A stretch of DNA of 64,000 nt, from the NCBI RefSeq assembly GCF_900177415.1, contig NZ_FXAF01000011.1, forward strand, positions 744,001 to 808,000, in the 5' to 3' direction. Source of the DNA: Xaviernesmea oryzae. GTDB lineage: Bacteria > Pseudomonadota > Alphaproteobacteria > Rhizobiales > Rhizobiaceae. This document shows positions 25,084-33,883 of the stretch, in pieces; the stretch's first letter is position 1, and each line of letters opens with the position of its first letter. A model generated the notes under the pieces. The model searched no databases. It was not told the origin of the DNA and was given only the letters and a program-made list of their open reading frames with translations. A program made the position numbers and the translations under genes.

Positions 25084-26982
25084 ATGGCCGAGGAACTGGA
25101 AACCGAACGCTCCGACATCCGCGACGACGGCAGGCGCCCGCCCCGCGCGGTCGTCGGTTCGCACCGCATCGAAGAGGAGATCTTCGGCAAGGTCTTCGAC
25201 GGCAACATCGTCAAGCGCATCTGGGCCTTCGTACGCCCCTACAAGGTGAAGATCTACTGGGCCGTTTTGGCAGTGCTGACCTTCACCGCGATGCAGCTCA
25301 TGATCCCGCTGATCATCCGTTACGCGATCGACCACGGCATGCAGCCGGGCAGCGTCGATCACAGCGTGCTCACCTGGTCGATCATTGCCTTCCTGGTCGC
25401 GATCCTGATCAATTTCGGCGCCAGCTACGTGCAGGAAACCCTCGTCGGCAATGTCGCCGAGGACGTGCTCTTCGACATCCGCAAGGCGATGTTCACGCAT
25501 CTCCAGCGCGTCTCGCTCTCCTGGATGGACAAGACGGAAGTCGGCCGCCTGATGTCCCGCCTGCAGGGCGATGTGAACTCGATGCAGGAATTCCTCGAAA
25601 CCTCGGTGCTTTCGGTCGGCGATATCGCGCTGCTTTTCGGCATCGTTTTCGTGATGCTCACTCTCGACTTCAAGCTCGGCCTGCTGACGCTCTCGGCGCT
25701 CCCTGTGCTGTTCATCGTCCGCATCTTCTGGCTGCCGCGCGCGCGAAAATCCTTCATGGCGGCGCATGAGACGAATTCGGTGGCGAACGGGGCTTTGGCC
25801 GAAGCGATCCACGGCGTCCGTGCCGTGCAGAGCATGGACCGCGAGCGCGTCAATTTCATGCTCTACGACGACAAGGCGCGCGCCAATCTGAAGACCCATC
25901 TGACGGCCGCGAAATATGCGCAGGTCATGGTGCCGATCGTGGATTCGCTGACCGGCCTTGCCATGGCGCTCGTGATCGTGGTCGGCGGCGCGCGCGTGCT
26001 GAACCAGGCGCTCGACGTCGGCGTCATGGTCGCCTTCCTCTTCTATATCCAGCGCTTCTTCGACCCGATCCGTTCGCTGACCCTGCAATATTCGGTCATG
26101 CAGCGCGCCATGGCCTCGGGCCAGCGGCTGACGGACGTGCTGGACGTGCCGGTCGACATCAAGGACGCGCCCGACGCCAAGGTGCTTTCACCCGACATGG
26201 ACGGTTCGGTGGAGTTCCGCGACGTCGTCTTCGGCTACAATCCGAAGCATCCGGTATTGAAGCACGTGAGCTTCAAGGTGAACCCCGGCGAAACGGTTGC
26301 GCTCGTCGGCCCGACGGGCTCCGGCAAGTCGAGCTGCATGTCGCTGATCCATCGTTTCTACGAGGTTCAGGGCGGCCAGGTCCTGGTCGGCGGCCACGAT
26401 GTGCGCGACCTCACGCAGGATTCGCTCGGCCGCCAGATCGCCATGGTGCTGCAGGAGCCCTTCCTCTTCACCGGAACGGTGTTCGAGAACATCCGCTACC
26501 ACAAGACGGACGCGACGCGCGAACAGGTGATCGAAGCGGCCAAGGCCGTCGGCGCCCATGATTTCATCATGCGCCTGCCCGAAGGTTACGAGAGCATCCT
26601 CGGCCAGCGCGGCGGCAATCTTTCCCTCGGCCAGCGGCAGCTCATCAGCTTCGCCCGTGCGCTGGTGGCGGACGCGAAAATCCTCGTGCTGGACGAGGCG
26701 ACCGCCAATATCGACAGCTATACGGAAATGCTGATCCAGAAAGCGCTGGTGAAGCTGCTCGAAGGCCGCACCGGTCTCGTGATCGCCCATCGCCTTGCGA
26801 CGATCCGCGAAGCCGACCGCATCATCGTGCTGCAGAACGGCGAGCTGATCGAAAGCGGCAATCATCGCGAGCTGATGAAGAACGGCAAGCTCTATTCGAA
26901 ACTCTACAACCTCAACTACGCGTCCTTCGACGACATTCCCGAGGATGTGCTTGAGGAAGCGGTTACGGATTCGGCGACGTGA
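25084..26982 (+). CDS. ABC exporter half-transporter, catalytic subunit
   Basis: A 632-residue exporter half. An N-terminal charged arm of about 50 residues precedes six membrane helices. Walker A GPTGSGKS begins at 409; the signature is LSLGQ at 513-517, not LSGGQ; Walker B ILVLDEATANID has D537 and the catalytic E538; the switch His is in VIAHRLAT. The odd signature faces the Asp-bearing Walker B of the partner, giving one degenerate and one complete ATP site, as in TM287/288-type heterodimers. Ribosome binding site AGGAAGG upstream of ATG 25084. Confidence 0.9.
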   Translation: MAEELETERSDIRDDGRRPPRAVVGSHRIEEEIFGKVFDGNIVKRIWAFVRPYKVKIYWAVLAVLTFTAMQLMIPLIIRYAIDHGMQPGSVDHSVLTWSIIAFLVAILINFGASYVQETLVGNVAEDVLFDIRKAMFTHLQRVSLSWMDKTEVGRLMSRLQGDVNSMQEFLETSVLSVGDIALLFGIVFVMLTLDFKLGLLTLSALPVLFIVRIFWLPRARKSFMAAHETNSVANGALAEAIHGVRAVQSMDRERVNFMLYDDKARANLKTHLTAAKYAQVMVPIVDSLTGLAMALVIVVGGARVLNQALDVGVMVAFLFYIQRFFDPIRSLTLQYSVMQRAMASGQRLTDVLDVPVDIKDAPDAKVLSPDMDGSVEFRDVVFGYNPKHPVLKHVSFKVNPGETVALVGPTGSGKSSCMSLIHRFYEVQGGQVLVGGHDVRDLTQDSLGRQIAMVLQEPFLFTGTVFENIRYHKTDATREQVIEAAKAVGAHDFIMRLPEGYESILGQRGGNLSLGQRQLISFARALVADAKILVLDEATANIDSYTEMLIQKALVKLLEGRTGLVIAHRLATIREADRIIVLQNGELIESGNHRELMKNGKLYSKLYNLNYASFDDIPEDVLEEAVTDSAT

Positions 26983-27009
26983 CTCGGAAGCCTGAAAACT
27001 CGCTCCGAC

Positions 27010-27095
27010 GTCATCCTCGGCCTTGTGCCGAGGATCCACAAAACATTGATCAAAACTAAGCGCTAGCAGATCCTCGGCACAAGGCCGAGGATGAC
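27010..27095. repeat. Long inverted repeat with nested palindromes
   Basis: A perfect 27-bp arm at 27010-27036 is repeated inverted at 27069-27095, 32 bp apart. Each arm is itself palindromic, with ATCCTCGG and CCGAGGAT flanking a short loop. It lies in the gap between the exporter (ends 26982) and gguB (ends 27142), which converge. Such GTCATCCTCGG-type palindromes recur in rhizobial intergenic regions; here they may also act as a bidirectional terminator. Confidence 0.75.
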
Positions 27096-27141
27096 ATTCG
27101 AGTAGGGGGGCGAGGCTCATCAGAACCTCCCAGGGAGCGCC

Positions 27142-28332
27142 TCAGCGCCGCTGGTTGTAGACGTCGACGCAGACGGCGCCGAGCAGCACGAGGCCCTTGA
27201 TGACCTGCTGGTAGTCGATGCCGATGCCGAGGATCGACATGCCGTTGTTCATCACGCCCATCAGGAATGCGCCGATCACCGCGCCGGTCACCTTGCCGAC
27301 GCCGCCATAGGCGGAGGCGCCGCCGATGAAACAGGCGGCGATGACGTCCAACTCGAAGCCAGCGCCAGCCTTCGGCGTGGCGCTATTGAGACGCGCGGCT
27401 ACCACGAGCCCGCCGAGGGCTGCAAGCACGCCCATGTTGACGAAGGTGAAGAAGACCAGCCGCGTCGTCTTGATGCCGGAGAGCTCGGCCGCACGGGCAT
27501 TGCCGCCGACCGCGTAGATCTGCCTGCCGATCACGGTGCGGGTGGTCAGGAAACTATAGGCGGCGATCAGCACCGCCATGATGATCAGTACGTTCGGCAT
27601 GCCGCGATGCGACGAGATCAGGAAGGCGATGTAGCCGACGCCTGCGAGAATCAGCAGGTTCTTGGCGACGAAGAAACCGAACGGCTCCGTCTCGACGCCA
27701 TGCGAAATGCGCCGTTTGCGGCCCGCGAGGTTCTGCATGATAAGGATGATCGCAAGCACCAGTCCGAGCAGGAAAGAGGTGATGTAGAGGCCGCCGGCCG
27801 ACGAGATGAGCTCGACGACATAACCGGACGAAAGCTTCTGGAATATCGGCGGAAAGGGTCCGATCGCCTGGCTGCCGAGAATGGCGATCATCAGGCCGCG
27901 GAAGACCAGCATGCCCGCGAGCGTCACGATGAACGAGGGTATCTTGAAATAGGCGACGAAATAGCCCTGGATCGCGCCGATCAGGGCGCCGACCGCCAGG
28001 CAGGCAACGATGACCACGGCGAAATTCATGCCCAGCTTGACCATCATCAGCCCGGCGAGACCGCCGATGAAGCCTGCGACCGAACCCACCGACAAATCGA
28101 TATGGCCTGTGACGATCACCATCAGCATGCCGAGCGCCATGATGACGATATAGCTGTTCTGCAGCACGATATTGGTGACGTTGAGCGGCTTCAGGAGAAC
28201 GCCGCCCGTGGCGATCTGAAAGAAGATGACGATCGCGACCAGCGAGATCAGCATGCCGAAGTCACGTAGATTGTCCTTCAGAAAACCGGCCGCGCTCTGC
28301 GGCGCGGTAATTGCTTCCTGGGGCGTGCTCAT
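27142..28332 (-). CDS. gguB: Multiple-monosaccharide ABC transporter permease
   Basis: A 396-residue permease of the ribose/xylose (RbsC/XylH) class. Family marks: ALGMLMVIVTGHIDLSVGSVAGF near residue 75 and GGNARAAELSGI, followed by ACFIGGASAYGGVGKVTGAVIGAF. Roughly ten membrane segments. Its start overlaps the gguA stop (ATGA), completing a chvE-gguA-gguB set as in Agrobacterium, where it carries arabinose, galactose, glucose and xylose. Confidence 0.9.
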   Translation of the reverse strand: MSTPQEAITAPQSAAGFLKDNLRDFGMLISLVAIVIFFQIATGGVLLKPLNVTNIVLQNSYIVIMALGMLMVIVTGHIDLSVGSVAGFIGGLAGLMMVKLGMNFAVVIVACLAVGALIGAIQGYFVAYFKIPSFIVTLAGMLVFRGLMIAILGSQAIGPFPPIFQKLSSGYVVELISSAGGLYITSFLLGLVLAIILIMQNLAGRKRRISHGVETEPFGFFVAKNLLILAGVGYIAFLISSHRGMPNVLIIMAVLIAAYSFLTTRTVIGRQIYAVGGNARAAELSGIKTTRLVFFTFVNMGVLAALGGLVVAARLNSATPKAGAGFELDVIAACFIGGASAYGGVGKVTGAVIGAFLMGVMNNGMSILGIGIDYQQVIKGLVLLGAVCVDVYNQRR

Positions 28333-29891
28333 TCTTCTCTCCCTTTGCGCCGCATGATGGCGCGCATGATATTTTCCTGCGTGGCTCCCTCGCCGGACAC
28401 TTCGCCGACGAACGCACCTTCGTGCATGACCACGATACGGTCGCAGATGCCGATCAGCTCGGGCATTTCCGACGAGATCACGATCACCGCCTTGCCGGCA
28501 TCGGCGAGTTCGTTGATGATCATGTAGATTTCATATTTTGCGCCGACATCGATGCCGCGCGTCGGCTCGTCCAGGATCAGCACTTCGGGGCCCGTGAACA
28601 GCCATTTCGACAATACCACTTTCTGCTGGTTGCCGCCCGAAAGTTTGCCGGTTTCCTGGTAGACGTTGTGGCTGCGGATGCGCATGCGGCCACGGAACTC
28701 CTGCGCCACCTTCATTTCCGCGATGTCGTCGATCACGCCGCGCGAGGAAACGCCGCCGAGATGGGCGAGCGAGACGTTCTTGCGGATGTCTTCCGGCAGG
28801 ATGAGGCCAAGCTGCTTGCGGTCCTCGGTCACATAGGCAAGGCCCGCCTTGATGGCCTTGTGGACGTCGGAAAGATCGAGTTCCTTGCCGTGCAGCTTGG
28901 CGGTACCCGTGATGTGGCGGCCCCAGGACCGGCCGAACAGGCTCATGGCGAATTCGGTGCGCCCGGCGCCCATCAGCCCGGATATGCCGACGATCTCGCC
29001 GGCACGCACTTTGAGCGAGACATTCTTGACGACCTGCCGGTCGGAATGCATCGGATGATAGGCGGACCAGTTCTCGACTTCGAAAATGACGTCGCCGATC
29101 TTCGGCTCGCGCTTCGGGTAGCGGCTTTCTAGGTCGCGGTCGACCATGCGCCGCACGATCTCGTCCTCGTCCACGGGGCCGGCATGGCAATCGAGCGTGC
29201 CGACCGTGCGGCCGTCGCGCAGCACGGTGATGCGGTCCGCGACTTCGGAAATCTCGTTGAGCTTGTGGGAGATCAGGATCGAGGTGATGCCGTGCGACCG
29301 GAACTCCTTGAGCAGTTCCAGAAGCGCCGCACTGTCCGTCTCGTTGAGCGAGGCGGTCGGCTCGTCGAGGATCAGGAGTCGCACGTCCTTCGACAGCGCC
29401 TTGGCGATCTCGACCAGCTGCTGCTTGCCCACGCCGATATTGGTAATCAGCGTGTCCGGCTGTTCGCTGAGCCCCACCTTGGCGAGCAGTGCCTGGGTGC
29501 GCCTATGCCGTTCGCCGCGATCGATGATGCCGTGACGCGCCGGCGGATGGGTGAGGAAGATGTTTTCCGCGATCGACATCAGCGGGATCAGCGCCAGCTC
29601 CTGGTGGATGATGATGATGCCGAGCGCTTCGGAATTGTTGATGTTGTGGAAGTGCCGTTCCTCTCCGTCGAAGAGGATCGAACCTTCATAGGAACCATGC
29701 GGATAGACGCCCGACAGCACCTTCATCAAGGTCGATTTGCCGGCGCCGTTCTCGCCGACCAGCGCATGGATCTCGCCCTCTCTGACGGTGAAGCTGACAT
29801 CCGAAAGCGCCTTCACGGCACCAAAGCTCTTCGAAATGCCGCGCATCTCGAGAATGGGCGGTTTCTCGGGAAGAGAGACAGGATCAAGCAT
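28329..29891 (-). CDS. gguA: Multiple-monosaccharide ABC transporter ATP-binding protein
   Basis: A 520-residue duplicated ATPase of the sugar (RbsA/XylG/MglA) class. The first domain has Walker A GENGAGKST and Walker B LLILDEPTASLNE. The second has the degenerate Walker A (GLMGAGRTE) usual for this class, signature LSGGNQQKV and Walker B VLILDEPTRGIDVG. Lies between chvE and gguB. A hairpin separates it from chvE. Confidence 0.92.
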   Translation of the reverse strand: MLDPVSLPEKPPILEMRGISKSFGAVKALSDVSFTVREGEIHALVGENGAGKSTLMKVLSGVYPHGSYEGSILFDGEERHFHNINNSEALGIIIIHQELALIPLMSIAENIFLTHPPARHGIIDRGERHRRTQALLAKVGLSEQPDTLITNIGVGKQQLVEIAKALSKDVRLLILDEPTASLNETDSAALLELLKEFRSHGITSILISHKLNEISEVADRITVLRDGRTVGTLDCHAGPVDEDEIVRRMVDRDLESRYPKREPKIGDVIFEVENWSAYHPMHSDRQVVKNVSLKVRAGEIVGISGLMGAGRTEFAMSLFGRSWGRHITGTAKLHGKELDLSDVHKAIKAGLAYVTEDRKQLGLILPEDIRKNVSLAHLGGVSSRGVIDDIAEMKVAQEFRGRMRIRSHNVYQETGKLSGGNQQKVVLSKWLFTGPEVLILDEPTRGIDVGAKYEIYMIINELADAGKAVIVISSEMPELIGICDRIVVMHEGAFVGEVSGEGATQENIMRAIMRRKGREE

Positions 29892-29912
29892 GACGACTCC
29901 GAAACGATAAAG

Positions 29913-29942
29913 GCCGCGCGGCAGGCGAACCTGTCGCGCGGC
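29913..29942. terminator. Hairpin with TTCG tetraloop between chvE and gguA
   Basis: On the minus strand, GCCGCGCG then CAGG pairs with CCTG then CGCGCGGC, with one A/C mismatch and a TTCG loop, directly after the chvE stop. It probably attenuates read-through or stabilises the chvE message, so the binding protein exceeds the membrane parts. Confidence 0.6.
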
Positions 29943-29953
29943 TTCGAGACAGC

Positions 29954-31018
29954 TTACTGGATCTGCGATTCCTGATAGTAACCGCTGTCGACCAGGACCT
30001 GTTTCCAGTTCGACTTGTCGACGATGACCGGCTTCAGGAGATAGGACGGCACGACCTTCTTGCCGTTCTCATAGGTCTTGGTGTCGTTGACGGTCGGCTC
30101 CTTGCCGCTCATCACGGCATCGACCATGTCGACGGTCACCTTGGCGAGATCGCGCGTGTCCTTGAAGATTGTCGAATACTGCTCGCCGGCGAGGATCGAC
30201 TTGACGGACGGCACTTCCGCGTCCTGGCCGGTGACGACCGGCATCGGCATGTCGCCGCTGCCGTAGCCGACGCCCTTGAGCGAGGAGAGAATGCCGATCG
30301 AGATGCCGTCATAGGGCGAAAGCACGCCATTCAGCTTCTTGTCCGCATAGGTGGAAGACAGGATCGCGTCCATGCGGGCCTGAGCGGTAGCGCCGTCCCA
30401 GCGCAGCGTCGCAACCTTGTCCATGCCGGTCTGACCGCTGCCGACGATCAGCGTGCCCTTGTCGATCAGCGGCTGCAGCACGCTCATGGCGCCGTTGTAG
30501 AAGAAGAAGGCGTTGTTGTCGTCCGGCGAGCCGCCGAAGAGTTCGATATAGAACGGCCCCGCCTCGGTGTCCGCCTTGAGCCCCTTCACGAGCGAAGTCG
30601 CCTGCTGGACACCGACCTGGAAGTTGTCGAAGGTCGCGTAATAATCGACATTCGGCGTGTCGCGGATCAGGCGGTCATAGGCGATGACCTTGATCTTCTG
30701 GTCGGCGGCCTGCTGCAGCACGTCCGACAGCGTCGTACCGTCGATCGAAGCGATGACGAGCACCTTGGCGCCCTTGGTGATCATGTTCTCGATCTGCGAA
30801 AGCTGGTTCGGAATGTCGTCCTCGGCATATTGCAGGTCCGTCTTGTACCCGCGTTCCTGAAGGACCTTCACCATGTTGTCGCCGTCGGCGATCCAGCGGG
30901 CCGAGGACTTGGTCGGCATGGCGACGCCGACAAGACCCTTTTCCTGGGCGCCGGCCGGCGCCGCGAAGGCCAGCCCTGCCAGCATCGCGGCGGTGGTCAG
31001 ATATTTGAAGATTCGCAT
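29954..31018 (-). CDS. chvE: Multiple sugar-binding periplasmic protein ChvE
   Basis: A 354-residue periplasmic sugar-binding protein. Sec signal at residues 1-24 (ending PAGA before QEKG). The mature part GLVGVAMPTKSSARWIADG, the AYDRLIRDTPNVDYYATFDN block and the VTGQDAE block match ChvE/XylF-type proteins. ChvE of Agrobacterium binds arabinose, glucose, galactose and xylose and, in pathogens, also reports sugars to the VirA sensor; nothing here shows virulence genes, so a purely nutritional role is expected. First gene of chvE-gguA-gguB; the dehydratase gene lies 84 bp upstream on the same strand. Confidence 0.9.
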   Translation of the reverse strand: MRIFKYLTTAAMLAGLAFAAPAGAQEKGLVGVAMPTKSSARWIADGDNMVKVLQERGYKTDLQYAEDDIPNQLSQIENMITKGAKVLVIASIDGTTLSDVLQQAADQKIKVIAYDRLIRDTPNVDYYATFDNFQVGVQQATSLVKGLKADTEAGPFYIELFGGSPDDNNAFFFYNGAMSVLQPLIDKGTLIVGSGQTGMDKVATLRWDGATAQARMDAILSSTYADKKLNGVLSPYDGISIGILSSLKGVGYGSGDMPMPVVTGQDAEVPSVKSILAGEQYSTIFKDTRDLAKVTVDMVDAVMSGKEPTVNDTKTYENGKKVVPSYLLKPVIVDKSNWKQVLVDSGYYQESQIQ

Positions 31019-31102
31019 GACTACTCCTCCTTTGGGGCGGTCTCCCTTCGAGCCGCCGAGTTTACCTCCGAGGGCAGCCCTCCCGCCCCCGGCATGATGA
31101 CG

Positions 31103-32947
31103 TCAGTGATTGTCGCGCGGCAGCCCGGCTGTCTGGGCGATCCGCTGATATTTGACGGCCGGCTCCAGCACCGCGCCGGTCTCCATTTGGCCGACGATGC
31201 CGCGCTGGATTTCCTGCCAGGGCGTCTGGTGCTTGGGGTAATGGTAACCGCCATTCGCCTCGAAGGCCTTGCGGCGCTCCGCCAGTTCCTCGTCCGAGAG
31301 CAGGATGTTGGCCTCGCCGCGGCCGAGATCGATGCGGACCCGGTCGCCGGTCTTCAGGAGCGCGAGGCCGCCGCCTGCCGCCGCTTCCGGTGAGGCATTG
31401 AGGATCGACGGACTGCCCGACGTGCCCGACTGACGGCCGTCGCCGATACAGGCGAGCGAGGTAATCCCCCGCTTCAGCAGGTAGTCCGGCGCGCGCATGT
31501 TCACGACTTCCGCCGCGCCCGGATAGCCGATCGGACCGGCGCCGCGCATGAAGAGGATCGTATGCTCGTCGATTTCGAGCGACGGATCATCGATCCGGTG
31601 GTGATAATCCTCCGGTCCGTCGAACACGACCGCCCTGCCCTCGAAGGCTTCCGGATCGGCGGGATTGGACAGGTAACGCTCGCGGAATTCCTTCGAGATG
31701 ACGCTGGTCTTCATGATCGCCGAGGAGAAAAGATTGCCGCGCAGCACCCGGAAGCCGGCATGTTCCTTCAACGGCTCCTCATAGCGGCGGATGACCTTCT
31801 CGTCCTCGATGATCGCGCCGCGGCAGTTCTCGCCGATCGTCTTGCCGTTCACCGTCATGACGTCCTCATGGATGAGGCCCTGGCGCATGAGCTGGTTGAC
31901 GACGGCGGGCACGCCGCCTGCGTGGTAATAATCCTCGCCGAGATATTCGCCGGCCGGCTGCAGGTTGACGAGCAGCGGCACTTCTTCGCCATAGGTCTGC
32001 CAATCGTCGACGGTGAGCTCCACGCCGATATGACGCGCCAGCGCGTTCAGATGGATCGGCGCATTGGTGGAGCCGCCGATCGCGGAGTTGACGCGGATCG
32101 CGTTGATGAACGCCTCCTTCGTCAGGATGTCGGAAGGCTTCAGGTCCTCCTTGATCATCTCGACGATGCGCAGACCCGTGAGATAGGCCACTTCCTGACG
32201 GTCGCGGTACGGTGCAGGGATGGCCGCGGAACCGGGAAGCTGCATGCCGAGCGCTTCGGCAAGCGAGTTCATCGTCGTCGCCGTGCCCATCGTGTTGCAG
32301 TAGCCGGTCGACGGAGCGGAGGATGCGACGAGCTTCACGAAGCCGGCATAGTCGATTTCGCCCTTGGCCAGCAGTTCGCGCGCCTTCCAGACGATCGTGC
32401 CGGACCCCGTGCGCTCGCCGCGGAACCAGCCGTTCAGCATCGGCCCGACCGAGAGCGCGATCGACGGGATATTGACCGTCGCCGCGGCCATGAGACAGGC
32501 AGGCGTGGTCTTGTCGCAGCCGATCGTCAGCACCACGCCGTCGAGCGGGTAACCGTAGAGGACTTCGACGAGACCGAGATAGGCAAGGTTGCGGTCAAGG
32601 CCGGCGGTGGGACGCTTGCCGGTTTCCTGGATCGGATGGACGGGAAATTCGATCGCAATGCCGCCCGCCTCGCGAATGCCCTCGCGAAGGCGCTTGGCAA
32701 GCTCCAGATGGTGACGGTTGCAGGGAGAAAGGTCCGAGCCGGTCTGGGCGATGCCGATGATCGGCCGATCCGACTGCAGTTCCGCCTGGCTGAGGCCGAA
32801 ATTCATGTAGCGTTCGAGATAGAGCGCCGTCATGTCCACATTCGCCGGATTGTCGAACCAGGCGCGGGAGCGGAGCTTTCTGACCTCCTGCCGGCGATGA
32901 TCCGTTTTGGCGATCTCATTGGATGGAGCGTTCTCGGAATTGCTCAT
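31103..32947 (-). CDS. IlvD/Edd-family sugar-acid dehydratase (arabinonate/xylonate type)
   Basis: A 614-residue iron-sulfur dehydratase. Cysteines C76 (SPCNRHH), C144 (IGCDKTTP) and C217 (GYCNTMGTA) sit at the cluster positions of the [2Fe-2S] branch. The sequence is close to what I remember of Caulobacter D-xylonate dehydratase and rhizobial L-arabinonate dehydratase, including SRAWFDNP, HPIQETGKRPTAGLDRNLAYLGLVE and DGRQSGTSGSPSILNASPEAAAGGGL. It removes water from an aldonate to give a 2-keto-3-deoxy acid. With the dehydrogenase upstream and gguC it fits a non-phosphorylating arabinose/galactose/xylose route; the preferred sugar acid is not fixed by sequence. Overlap-free, two bases from the dehydrogenase gene. 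Confidence 0.85.
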   Translation of the reverse strand: MSNSENAPSNEIAKTDHRRQEVRKLRSRAWFDNPANVDMTALYLERYMNFGLSQAELQSDRPIIGIAQTGSDLSPCNRHHLELAKRLREGIREAGGIAIEFPVHPIQETGKRPTAGLDRNLAYLGLVEVLYGYPLDGVVLTIGCDKTTPACLMAAATVNIPSIALSVGPMLNGWFRGERTGSGTIVWKARELLAKGEIDYAGFVKLVASSAPSTGYCNTMGTATTMNSLAEALGMQLPGSAAIPAPYRDRQEVAYLTGLRIVEMIKEDLKPSDILTKEAFINAIRVNSAIGGSTNAPIHLNALARHIGVELTVDDWQTYGEEVPLLVNLQPAGEYLGEDYYHAGGVPAVVNQLMRQGLIHEDVMTVNGKTIGENCRGAIIEDEKVIRRYEEPLKEHAGFRVLRGNLFSSAIMKTSVISKEFRERYLSNPADPEAFEGRAVVFDGPEDYHHRIDDPSLEIDEHTILFMRGAGPIGYPGAAEVVNMRAPDYLLKRGITSLACIGDGRQSGTSGSPSILNASPEAAAGGGLALLKTGDRVRIDLGRGEANILLSDEELAERRKAFEANGGYHYPKHQTPWQEIQRGIVGQMETGAVLEPAVKYQRIAQTAGLPRDNH

Positions 32948-32949
32948 CG

Positions 32950-33876
32950 TCAGTCCTCAAAAGCATCTGTTTGAATGCGCCGGCCCAGCATGAAAGCGTC
33001 GGCGACATGAACCAGCGGCGAAAAATCGGCATCGCTGCGGCGGTCCGCAACCAGCGCCACGAAATCGCGGTAGAGAGTGCGGTATTCCCGATCCTCTTCG
33101 ACGATCCTTTGCACGCCGTCGACGACAAGCCGGCTGCCGCCATGGGTGAGCACGACCGGGCCTTCGTCCGTTTCGACGCGGATGTCCCATGTCTGCGGAC
33201 CGGTCTGGCGCCAGTCAAATTCGGCGGAAACCGGTACGCCGCCATCCGTCTCGAAGGCGAGGCTGGCAGCGATCGGTGCGGCCCGGTTGGCTGGAAAGGT
33301 CAGTTCGGAACGCGTGAGATGAAACTTTTCCGGCAGGATCCGGGTGACGATCGACAGCGCGTTGATACCCGGATCGAAGACGCCGAGACCGCCTGGCTCC
33401 CAAATCCACGCCTGCCCCGGATGCCAGTGGCGCACGTCTTCCTTCCACTCGACCGCAACGCTGCGGATTTTCCGTTTCGCGAGCAGCGCCCGCGCCGGCT
33501 CGACGGCGGCCGCAGCCCGCGAATGCCAGGTCGCAAAAAGCGTGAGGCCCTTCTCCTTGGCGAGCGCCTCAAGCGCGTAGACTTCCGACAATGTCGCGCC
33601 CGGCGGCTTTTCGAGCATCACATGCTTGCCGGCATCGAGCGCTGCCTTGGCCTGTTCGAACCGGCCCTGCGGAGGCGTACAGAGCGAAACGGCGTCGATC
33701 TCCACATCGGATGCCAGCAGGTCGCCGATCTCATGGAAACAGCGGACGCCGTCGAGCTTCGCATGGCGGCTTGCGACCGCCACGAGATCGATACCCTCGG
33801 TCGCCTCGATCGCGCCGAGATGCTGATCCCTGGCGATCTTTCCAAGCCCGACGATGGCGAGACGGATAGGAGCCAT
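32950..33876 (-). CDS. Gfo/Idh/MocA-family sugar 1-dehydrogenase (galactose/arabinose type)
   Basis: A 308-residue NAD(P)-dependent oxidoreductase. Rossmann motif VGLGKIARDQH near the N-terminus, the family EKP motif in HVMLEKPPGATLSE, and the C-terminal sheet domain with the EDVRHWHPGQAWIWEPGGLGVFDPGINAL active-site region, as in Pseudomonas and rhizobial D-galactose 1-dehydrogenases and Azospirillum L-arabinose 1-dehydrogenase. It would oxidise the aldose to its lactone. Sits between gguC (7 bp upstream) and the dehydratase (2 bp downstream), a catabolic operon feeding from ChvE uptake. Confidence 0.82.
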   Translation of the reverse strand: MAPIRLAIVGLGKIARDQHLGAIEATEGIDLVAVASRHAKLDGVRCFHEIGDLLASDVEIDAVSLCTPPQGRFEQAKAALDAGKHVMLEKPPGATLSEVYALEALAKEKGLTLFATWHSRAAAAVEPARALLAKRKIRSVAVEWKEDVRHWHPGQAWIWEPGGLGVFDPGINALSIVTRILPEKFHLTRSELTFPANRAAPIAASLAFETDGGVPVSAEFDWRQTGPQTWDIRVETDEGPVVLTHGGSRLVVDGVQRIVEEDREYRTLYRDFVALVADRRSDADFSPLVHVADAFMLGRRIQTDAFED

Positions 33877-33883
33877 GACCGCC

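Noticed and set aside
23179..26088. 969-residue open frame on the minus strand across both ABC exporter genes
   Set aside because: Composition is dominated by His, Asp, Glu and Arg as expected of an antisense frame of a GC-rich gene; the forward frames carry full ABC motifs.
27010..27095. The 27-bp inverted repeats considered as insertion-sequence ends
   Set aside because: The 32-bp spacer holds no transposase and the arms are internally palindromic, unlike IS termini.
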